Below, piece by piece: positions 55,633 to 64,000 of a DNA stretch of 64,000 bases (position 1 is its first letter; each line of letters starts with the position of its first letter). Location of the stretch: assembly GCA_039000515.1 (NCBI GenBank), contig JBCFYV010000100.1, forward strand, positions 27,028,818 through 27,092,817, in the 5' to 3' direction. The DNA is from Timema cristinae. Lineage: Eukaryota; Arthropoda; Insecta; Phasmatodea; Timematidae. Under the pieces are notes generated by a model. It was not told where the DNA came from. It saw only the letters and a list, made by a program, of their open reading frames with translations, and searched no databases. Both the position numbers and the translations under genes were made by a program.

Positions 55633-56239
55633 TTTTAATTCATAAAAGTTAAATGAAATCTCAGAGGGGTCAGTACCCTTCCAACAACTCAGTGTTATGT
55701 GCCTGCCACCCTCTCCCTAATTCTTCCTTCGTTTCAAGAAACCCGCCCAGAAGGTTCAAATTACATTATATGCCTTTTGACTTCCGAGACCAGTCCCGCT
55801 TTCCCTAACAGAGTTACGCCATAAGGAAGAGATTCATGGATGGTCGGGAGAAAGGGATTGGGGAGTACGAGGTTGATGGTGTGGGGGGCTATACTTCCAA
55901 ACACACCTCTTATCAAGATAAGCTTTGCACACCTCAGTATTTCTTAACACAAGGGCCGTGATCTCTTTAAGCTAGTTCCTTACTTGGATGGGTTGGTTTA
56001 GTATCTTCATGCTTCATAGAAAAGGAATGGGGAGAGCGAGGGGGTTTTAAGGTTGAGGTCTGAGGATTAAAAGAACACTGAATCACCCATTTTCTCCCTC
56101 TGCTCTATTTGTAGCAAGGACTCAAACAAGAGACCCACAAATAAAGAAAAACCTACGATTTATCAGAGTCCTCCAACTATCTTAATATTTCTTCCTAGAA
56201 ATCTTGAACTTTAATTCTTATATTACTTTACTAAGAACG
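55633..56239. other. Unassigned stretch
   Basis: Moderately GC-rich, with frames too short to assign. No repeat family was recognised. Confidence 0.3.
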
Positions 56240-56618
56240 GTTTTTTCATCTTCTGAGGTGTTTTTGCAGTTTTTATATAAAAACTGTTTTTTTTTTTGGC
56301 CAAAATAAATCAAATACTGCTCCAATACAAACAGAGAGTTTAATTTTCTTCACATGTTGATATCAACAATATTATTGAATATCTGCCATGAGCATAGCGG
56401 TATTAGATGATAAACTTCTTAAACGAAGATAAAGAGTTGTAATTAAATTCCAAGACGCCCTTGACAGATTCAACAACTGTTGAGGTCATCATGTGAAGAG
56501 ATTTAAACTCTATGTTTCTACTGAAAAATATTTGATTTATTTTGACAAAAAAGAAGTTTTGCTATAAAACGGCAAAAACATTTACCTTTTCTTGTGGCCA
56601 CTTCCTCCCCACCTTAAT
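56240..56618. mobile_element. Foldback TTAA MITE copy
   Basis: The arm blocks CTTCACATGTTGATATCAAC (56348) and GAGGTCATCATGTGAAGAGA (56483) pair. GGCCAAAATAAATCAAATAC (56298) and its partner near 56530 pair. The right end is CCCCACCTTAAT. Confidence 0.75.
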
Positions 56619-56621
56619 TGG

Positions 56622-56815
56622 GTAGGAATGAGGGAGCTATCATTAAACATAAATGTACACGCATCTGAGTGAATGAGATTAAACTGTAATTCCATTTGAG
56701 GGGGGAAAAAACTCAATACACCCGAACGGCAATTGAACTCTTGACCTCCATAGTAACCGGCAAACCACATTGGACGAGCCTAACATTTATTCCACGCACC
56801 CATCGAAGAGCGTCC
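56622..56815 (-). mobile_element. Decayed tRNA-like SINE remnant
   Basis: The B-box complement GGCAATTGAACTCTTGACC is near 56728, with a type C-like body (CGCATCTGAGTGAATGAGAT). The tail is not seen. Confidence 0.4.
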
Positions 56816-57470
56816 CAAATTATTAAAAGGTATGTTAACCATCGTTTATTTAAATTTAGTCAACCCCAAATCCAGGAGCCCTGCTCATCTCCGGTTGGTA
56901 CTGATGATGAAGAATAGTTGTTAAAAATTCTATAAAATCTATATTGTGCTCTTAAAAAAAATTAGTTGAACCACTATTAAATCTATTATTTGTTATCATA
57001 AATATATAATTATCAAAACTAGATTAGGGCTCAACAAATAGCGGGTGCCAGATCACCATTAAGCTTAGTAAAAAAAAGTATATATATATATATATATTCT
57101 TCTTTCATGTTTGTATTTGTTTTTTTACTATTACTATTTTGAGAATATAAGCTTAACAATAATTATTCCTTCAAATTCTTATTTCCGGCAGCAAATTCTA
57201 AACACCAGTTTCTTTATTGATCAGAGGTCATGGCTTAACCAAAGTGCCTCTCTATTTTTTATCTGTTCCGCTCCTCCTCTCCAATTTCTTTTTATCTCTT
57301 TCTGCCCTCACCCCTCACAAAACAAAGCAATGAAAAATTTAAAAAAATTAAATAGCTAATATGTTGTGGTTTCAAAATCATTAAATCCTCCAGCCATAAA
57401 CTTGACCTAATCTGTGCCCTGGCAGTGAAGTAACTCTGAAATCTCAAAGAGGTATCGCATTTAAATGTTT
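56816..57470. other. AT-rich stretch with a TA tract
   Basis: A (TA)n tract is at 57077-57097. CTCCTCTCCAATTTC pyrimidine-rich sequence is at 57270-57320. No gene was recognised. Confidence 0.35.
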
Positions 57471-57473
57471 GTT

Positions 57474-57758
57474 TGGTGGACGCATGGCTTAAGGCGGTAC
57501 TCTTGCGATAAAATAGACTTCCAATGACGAGGAGAACGTGGTTTGACCCCAGTTAAGTGTACAGAGGGTGGTTTTTCCCTAGATCATTTCCCACTCACTC
57601 TCTCTCTCTCTTTCTCCATCCACGCAAATGGGGTACACTTAGTCTAAATTCAACCTTCCCACGTTAAACTGTAGGTCCTCCATTTCATCTCACAATCACC
57701 CTACCACTACACATTAGCGTAAGTGCATATAACCCGAACGGGTAGTAAGACGTGGTGC

Positions 57759-57811
<53 letters not shown>

Positions 57812-57812
57812 T
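57474..57812 (+). mobile_element. Chimeric SINE: type C head and body with type A 3' half
   Basis: The 5' part (CGCATGGCTTAAGGCGGTAC, ACGTGGTTTGACCCC, CTCTCTCTCT insertion, CCACGCAAATGGGG) is type C up to CAACCTTCCC at about 57660. It continues directly as the type A 3' half: ACGTTAAACTGTAGGTCCTC, then CACATTAGCGTAAGTGCATA. The common tail and a long AAT tract follow. No C remainder follows, so this is not a simple insertion of an A copy into a C copy. Confidence 0.85.
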
Positions 57813-59035
57813 AAATATAAAATTAATCTATAATTATAAGTTTTAATAAATCATGGTTCTAGATATATTACTTAACAACAAGTTAATTCTCACTTTATTT
57901 TCTTTCTTAGCAATAATAACATATTATTTTGAATATATTATTGGTATTAACAAGATGATGTGTTTGTTTTTCTGAGGAAAACATACTTAAGGGTAGTTTA
58001 CTCAAAAGATATTTTTGAAAATTATCTTCAAAGTCATAATACACAATATGAAAAAGTGTGTACAATTGTGTCGTACAATTTATTTTAAATACTACTAGCC
58101 TATACTTTGTCTTTGCAGCATCGACCAATAAATTTGGCTGCAATCTGGTTCAATTTAATTCTCTTAAGAGTTTGGATTTTTGTTGTAAGGTGCCAAAACC
58201 ACAATAAAACAATTGAAAAGTATTTGTGTATTTTTGGGTTAGCTAGACTTGTATTGTTTTTAAATAGGCACAGGTAATGGAAGGTAATGTTGGCTCATTG
58301 AATAAATACTTTTTTTAATAATCTATGCACTCCAAAGGATATTATTTTATCTCTTTTATTTTCGCAATTAATCTGGGTGTACACTAAATAATTAAAATAA
58401 TAAACTTTATATATATTCAAATCATTAATTTAAATTAAATTTTGTATGGATACAAGAGGTTTCAATTCCAGATTTTAACTTTTTTTGTAGTATTTAATCA
58501 TATTAGCTCTGAAAATTAATATAAAAGAAGTAAATTGCCATAAAATAAAAAATTCTAAATAAAGCTTAGTTTGCCATTCTATCTATCGCTCAACAAAAAG
58601 CTATTTCACAAAAACTATATTTTCTACCTTTATTATTTTTTCGATAGAGTTTTTTTTTTGTGAAGTCCTAATATTACTTGGTCCCCCATTTTGCTAGCTT
58701 ACCTTATACCTGTTGAATTTTAAGGAAAAAAATTCCTTTTCCAACAAATGTCTGTCTTAGAATAAAGGAATCATTCTTACAAGATACTTTCTCTAAAGGG
58801 TTCCAAGGAAACCTCTTTTAGAAATCTAAGAATAGACTCTTCTTTTCGATCTAGGATCCTTATTTTAAAGACATATTACACAGTTTTGTTAGCGGAATAT
58901 TTTTTTCTTTCACAGTTGGTAAATGTGGAAAATCCATATCAGACTAAACCAAATAAACTACAGAGGAAGAAGATCAGCATGAAGGACACCATTTGTTATT
59001 TTCCCCCCCCTTTTTTTTTTTTTTTTTTTGCTGTA
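57813..59035. other. AT-rich stretch ending in a T run
   Basis: No element was recognised. A C-run and a long T-run at 59003-59029 end in TTGCTGTAG, which could serve as a splice acceptor for the candidate exon that follows. Confidence 0.35.
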
Positions 59036-61430
59036 GTTGCTAATGTTTGAGTTTTAGGAGCCTGTCAGGGTTGTTTTTGTTGAGCTAAGGGTAGTTTTCA
59101 GGTAAAGAACCTTTATGGGGGTGAACACAACATGTTGCCACTGCTTTTTGTCAGCTGCAGAATGTGTGCCTTTCTACGAGTTTCTTCTTTCAGTTGTCGA
59201 AAAGCAGCCGTTTCCTAGCGGGTCAAAAATGGAGAGAATTCACAGCCGCCCAGAGCAACCTGTTTGGAGGGAAATAACAGGTATGTTTTTATTTCATATC
59301 TTTCATATCGTCACTAATTACTTATTGTTTTATCCTCGGATACATACTTTGATAAGAGTTGCCGGTAATTTGGAATTAAATAACATCTGCTGGTATCACG
59401 TTTTTTTTTATTAGCTACCAACAACATTTTGGTGTTTTTTCAGAGGAAGAATTTTCTAAGTAATGAATGATAATGTGCTTTGTCTTATTTTTAATGAAAA
59501 CTAAATTTATCAAGGTGTCGTATATCAAAGGTTATGTCAAATCCTGTAAGGTTTTTAAAAAACGTATAACCCGAACGGATAAATAAGACGCGATACTGAA
59601 AAAAAAAGATTTTTGAATTTACGGAGGAAGCATTAATGTGTATGAATATTTTTAATTTAAAACCACGTAAATTAGAAAATGTAACACTGTTTACAACTTT
59701 CATTAGTTATGGTAAATAATATCGATGCGTCGTAACTTTGTATAGGTTACGTGAAAGTTGTAACACTTAAAAAAAAAAATTGCTGTTGTCGAAAGCTTCC
59801 AGAAGCGTTAATTTATCCTAGGAACTAGTTGGGTTCATATTTATATTTTAGAATGTTCCCTAGGGGATTCATTAACTACGAAGTCCTTATAAAGCTTAAG
59901 TTCACATAAGGAGTAGATAATTAAGCAATTCTTACAATAGTTAAGTTAAAATGAGGAGTTGATAATTATATACGAAGTTATTATAAAGCCAAATTAACCT
60001 CTGGAATAGCTACGAGGCTAAACTAGGGATAAGTAACTTCAAAATATGTATAAAGCTGATTAGGGAAATAAAGGAATAATTACTACGAAGTTATTTTAAA
60101 GTTAAATTCACTTAGGGAGTTGTTATAAAGCTAGATTACCTTGAGTTAAAATATACGAAATCCTTATCAAGCTAAGTTCACTTAAGAAAATATTACGAAA
60201 TTCTTAAGAAACTTTCATCTAAGGCGTGCTATAGAAGTTATAGACCCAAGCTAAGCTAGGTAATAGATATATAAAGTATTGACTTGACAATTGTTCGCCT
60301 CTGATGCACTGTTTTCCTCGAAAATGACAATTGTTTTGAGCATATAATTTGTAAATCTGTTTTTGTTATTTAGTCTAAATGGAGTTTTATTACAAATGTT
60401 GATAAAAAAAATATGTGTAATCAACTACAGATAAATTATGGCATTAATCAGTTGATTGATTATTTATTTGAAAAGTATACTTTTATTTTACTTTCTCATA
60501 TATAGAGAATTAATGTAAGTGCGAAAAAAAATCGATCTAAAAATTATGTTGAATCTTGATGACCTGGTGGTCTAGGGGTAAGGTAAGGTGTCATGTCAGA
60601 CTTCTGTGCTGGGGGTTCGAGTTCAATTCAGTTCCGGCACAGATTTATCTGATTTCCAAACCCTTTCTTAACCTCTGACAAGACGTGTATTAATCACAAA
60701 CTTGTGAATGTGTGGAATGCCAGGCCTCCACCGTGGTTCGGATTCCACGTTAAACTGTAGGTCCTCTATTTCATCTCACAATCACCCTACCATTACTCTT
60801 TAGCGTACGTGCGTATAACCCGAATGGGTAGTAAGACGTGGTGATAATAAAAATAAATAATAATAATAAAACTTACTTTTCCTTTTATTATTACTATACC
60901 ACCATTTTTTTTTTACGAATGAACATACTGACAGCTAGAAAAAATCACTAGATATACTTTCACGTATTCGTTCATACGTCAAGTCCCCTCTCACTATTTA
61001 TAGATAGTATCAATAGTTATAAAATAACATTAATAGTTTAGTAACATCATAGCAATAATTAGCGCAAAAAAAAATGTTTGTATTTTATTTAAAAAAAGGT
61101 CCATTCGTAAGACAATCCCACTTTAGTAACAGGTAAGATGTTAAATGTAATTTATTATAACAAACCAGTGGCTTATATTTGTTTAGCCAAATAAAACATC
61201 ATATGGGTTGAGATGCCTCTGAGCCCCATTAAAAAAATTATCTTGTCCTATACAATCAACAAATATTTTAAATATTATATAAATATAATCAGGAAAAAAG
61301 TTAAGCCTATTATTTACATTAATGCTATTTTAAATTAATTTACTCTTTTTCAGGCCAAGACTACGTGTAAGAGCTCATCTTAGTGTTACCACCTTTCCTA
61401 AAATAAAATAAAGATTGACTTTGTATAGAA
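59036..61430 (+). CDS. Weak candidate for a small two-exon gene
   Basis: A polypyrimidine tract and TAG precede 59036. A frame starts at ATG 59115 with an in-frame stop just upstream and runs 55 codons to ATAACAG at 59280. There a strong donor (CAG followed by GTATGT) stands. An acceptor (CTCTTTTTCAG) ends at 61353; joining there adds four residues (QDYV) and a TAA. Tandem AATAAA-like poly(A) signals lie at about 61400-61412. The 2,073-bp intron would hold a SINE A. The protein (Cys and Pro containing, about 60 residues) matches nothing I recognise. It could equally be the last exons of a gene starting elsewhere, or chance. Confidence 0.25.
59560..59605 (+). mobile_element. SINE tail fragment
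   Basis: ACGTATAACCCGAACGGATA followed by AATAAGACGCGATACTGAAA, without any body. Strongly 5'-truncated. Confidence 0.7.
60558..60868 (+). mobile_element. SINE type A
   Basis: The head GACCTGGTGGTCTAGGGGTA contains a small internal duplication (AAGGTAAGGTGTCATGTCAG). The B box is mutated (GAGTTCAATTCAGTTCC). The body and tail AACCCGAATGGGTAGTAAGA with an AAATAATAATAA tract are intact. No clear target duplication was seen. Confidence 0.85.
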
Positions 61431-61864
61431 CGAAAAAAAACTTTTTAAAAATAAATAATCCTTTTCATGTTAATAAGCACTTGGGTTTTGTTTGTAAACC
61501 ACTTATAATATATATACAGTTGAACAAAGATAACACTTCCAGATGGTTATAAATTAAATTTGGCACATAAAAGAGATACATTAACATATTTGGATTTGAT
61601 TATAAAATAATTTGTGCTATGACTGAAAATACCATTATTTTACCATGTTCACATCATGTTGGCTACCATTTTTTTCCACTATTTACGCCGTGATAACTTC
61701 GTATTAAATAACTAAAGTATAAATAACATACCCAGCCCAATTTATTAACATTTAATTTTATCTGACTTTGAAGATAAGGGTCGAAGCGTTTCAGGAAATG
61801 TTGAGGAATTTGGCCGAACAATATTATATTAAATATATTTAAGATAAAACATTGTTTTATAAAT
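61431..61864. other. AT-rich stretch
   Basis: No recognised feature. Confidence 0.3.
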
Positions 61865-62140
61865 CTGGAGTGAAATCGTGTTAGCCTAATATTTTTTCCA
61901 GAGTTCCCGGGTTCGATTCCCGGCGCTTCCAGAATCTTTCTGTGAAGCAGTGGTCTGAAACGGGGTTGACCCAACCTCGTAAGGACAAATAGAGAGTCAC
62001 TTGAATAAAGAAGTAGTAGCTCTGAATTAGAAAAAGTGAGATTAATGGCTGGATGGCTCCTTGTGCTGACCACATGACACCCTCTATTCGTAAATTGTAT
62101 ATCGCTTGTGGGCTCATACCATGGAGTTTGTTTTGATGGT
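61865..62140 (+). mobile_element. tRNA-like SINE, family G
   Basis: 61865-61932 can fold with CTGGAG at the 5' end against CTTCCAG at the 3' end. It has a perfect T-arm, CCGGGTTCGATTCCCGG. The D-arm and A box are poor, so it would not be a working tRNA gene. The body continues with TTGTGCTGACCACATGACAC and ATCGCTTGTGGGCTCATACC. These blocks recur at 41285-41560 and 51885-52180. Confidence 0.6.
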
Positions 62141-63324
62141 CACTGAAGCTAATGATTGCTTGTCTGAACAAGTTAGACCATCTTAAAAGAGTTCAATTAT
62201 TTCTACACTTAAAGAACATCATCTTTGACCAACTCCATTTACATTACTACTATTTCACTTCATTCACTACGCTAAGATCATGGCGGAAGGTCCTAACGTG
62301 AATGACGGTCTCTAGAGAAACTTTTTATTGTTTGCACGCTATCATCTCCTCATCGCTGCAGTGGGTGATCTTTAACTTGTAAGGGTGCAATAAGGAAAAT
62401 GTCCCCCTCTCAAGCCACGTGGGGCGATACATCTTCATCCAAACTCCCAGCTGAGTATCGGCCCGGGGGCTGCTTGCGTAGACCAGTAGGTACCTACCTG
62501 TAAGAGAGATTGTCGCGAGAGGTAAACCTGTAACCTTTGACCTATTTCCTCCAAGCTTTGTAACAAGAGATCATAGCTTACAGATTGCACTGCGCTTTGA
62601 TGCGAACCCGGCCGAAGCATCGGAGTTTCAACGAATTCAAACTGTCTGACAAGGCGAAAATCTTTTTTCTCGCCCTATCGCTTATCCAATGGCACGATCT
62701 TATTTATAACTTCGCTAGAGGCTATGTATCAAAAATTGACATATAATACCTGTAAACCGTGTGTGTGTGTGTGTTTAATATAACAGTTTAACTGTGTGGT
62801 ATTAATTAACTTGAAGTGAACTGATATGAGAGATTCACTTCTCTAAATAACTGATAAGTGCTCAAAATTCTTTACCATAAACTACCCATTGAACTTAAAT
62901 AAGTTATCAATCTCCAATTATACCTATATTATCAAATATTACAGAGATAAAATTAATACATTAAACAGGAATTCATCTACCGTTACTGTTACGGAGATTA
63001 AAACTATTGTTACTCAGTTTGTATAATGTATTGTTACTAGTATGTCTACAAGAATGATTTACAAACATTTGTTGGAGACTTAACCTTCATACATCGCGTG
63101 TTCGTTCGATCAAGACTTACTGGTTGTTCTATGTTGGTCACATAAGGAGAACTCATATCCTTTTTGACGAAACTGATGGGACTATACTTCTAAATAATAT
63201 CAATATTCGAGGACTATTGGAGATATTCTTCATAAAGGAAGAAATGCAATACACCAAGGAAGATCTTTAAATCCACAAGTCCATGCTTGAAGTGACGAAC
63301 GCACAGAATAAATGGTTTCATTAA
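62141..63324. other. Unassigned stretch
   Basis: A GC-richer patch at 62420-62660 (with GGCCCGGGGGCTGC) was not recognised. A (TG)n tract is at about 62759-62775. No gene is called. Confidence 0.35.
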
Positions 63325-63775
63325 TTGAAGAACTACGCGAAGCCGGTTTCATTCTATAAAGTATCTATTCCATCCTCCTTTTTCACCATAATCATGAGTG
63401 TCAAGCAAGAGATTGCACGTGACCTATATTTTCCGGCAAGACGTCAATTTTCCAGAAGACACGTCAGTGTAGGAGGACTGAACGAACTACTACAGGCCGA
63501 TCTGGTTCATAAGACTAGTCTTCATACCGTTTACAGACGATTTAAAACGGAAGATCCTAACCTTAAAAGGTTGAAAATTGGCGATACGGTATAATTTATG
63601 TCAGCAAGCATAAGGATGTTTTCACTAAGGGAAATGGCAGAAAATTGGTCTACAGAACCGTTCAAAATACGCAAGATCGTCCTAATAAATCCTAGGACGT
63701 TCTTGCTAGAGGATATAATGGTAAACCTATCTTTTGGGAGGATTCTACACCCAAGATCTGAAAAAAAAAAAAAAA
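63325..63775 (+). pseudogene. Polinton-type integrase fragment, internally deleted
   Basis: The frame from 63325 shows ARRQFSRRHVSVGGLNELLQ followed by ADL at about 63418-63500. This is the start of the DDE integrase core in integrases of Polinton elements and related transposon-derived proteins. It then jumps to RRFKTEDPNLKRLKIGDTV at 63536-63591, which belongs to the C-terminal part. A stop and frame change follow, and the NWSTEPFKI...NPRTFLLED segment continues in the frame at 63598-63790. The middle of the core, with its acidic residues, is missing. No other genes of such an element are seen before the window ends. Confidence 0.6.
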
Positions 63776-63814
63776 TCATCCAGAAATATATATAAATAAA
63801 ACATCACATCCAGA

Positions 63815-63815
63815 C

Positions 63816-63867
<52 letters not shown>
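63815..63867. repeat. GT/TA microsatellite
   Basis: A GTGTGTGT run passes into (TA)n of about 45 bases. Copies of ACATCACATCCAGACGT and ACATCACATTCAGACGT flank it, so a short segment is duplicated around the microsatellite. Confidence 0.9.
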
Positions 63868-63871
<4 letters not shown>

Positions 63872-64000
63872 CATCACATTCAGACGTATATCTTGTGGAG
63901 ATATTCTAAGATAAAAGGGAGATAAAGCTTCAAGTGGCTGGGTTTCAATCCCTTGCAAAATTCATAGATTTATGTATCATATATCGTATAATTTTTTTTT

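Noticed and set aside
61663..62073. 136-residue minus-strand frame containing APGIEPGNSG
   Set aside because: That phrase is the translated T-arm of a tRNA-like SINE, a common false protein in SINE-rich genomes.

Overview
This window looks like intergenic, repeat-rich DNA from a metazoan, most likely an arthropod and possibly an insect. It is AT-rich and has no open reading frame that reads as an intact host protein. It is packed with tRNA-derived SINEs, short inverted-repeat DNA elements, minisatellites and decayed pieces of transposon proteins. The arthropod guess rests on three things: the style of the non-LTR reverse-transcriptase tails, which carry RRLRWAGHAARM, GKRPLG and ELAQDRDRW motifs; scattered TTAGGTTAGG/CCTAACCTAA-like tracts; and a Helitron-like repeat of a type common in insects. 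The species was not identified.

The dominant component is a SINE superfamily with about 30 copies or fragments. All copies end in the same 3' tail, AACCCGAACGGGTAGTAAGA followed by a (TAA)n tract, but they carry at least three tRNA-like 5' bodies, here named A, B and C. Twelve copies have target-site duplications that can be read by eye. Several are nested in one another (781-1314, 20383-20845, 26030-26500) or in DNA elements. A second SINE set, D and E, has a different shared tail and again two different tRNA-like heads.

DNA elements include at least nine copies of a foldback MITE family flanked by TTAA, and a pogo-type element at 48482-50314 with TA duplications and a broken PHD-type finger. 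There are several hAT-like elements (17746-18570, 30093-30857, 33513-34284, 46474-46687, 53939-54732); the last still holds the hAT C-terminal signature and sits inside a tRNA-like unit. There is also an 867-bp element with 19-bp perfect terminal inverted repeats (39051-39917), a Helitron-like element (27413-27996) and a broken Polinton-type integrase at the right edge.

Tandem arrays are the most unusual part. An 11/33-bp array lies inside an inverted-repeat element (6641-8029). A 46-bp array of about 23 copies has grown out of the last codons of a reverse-transcriptase gene (21600-22690). A 66-bp array of about 11 copies has units that each contain tRNA-like A- and B-box motifs (42857-43590). 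An 11-bp array lies at 50520-50708. One weak two-exon host-gene candidate is noted at 59036-61430. The long stretches between elements are AT-rich and show nothing that can be called.
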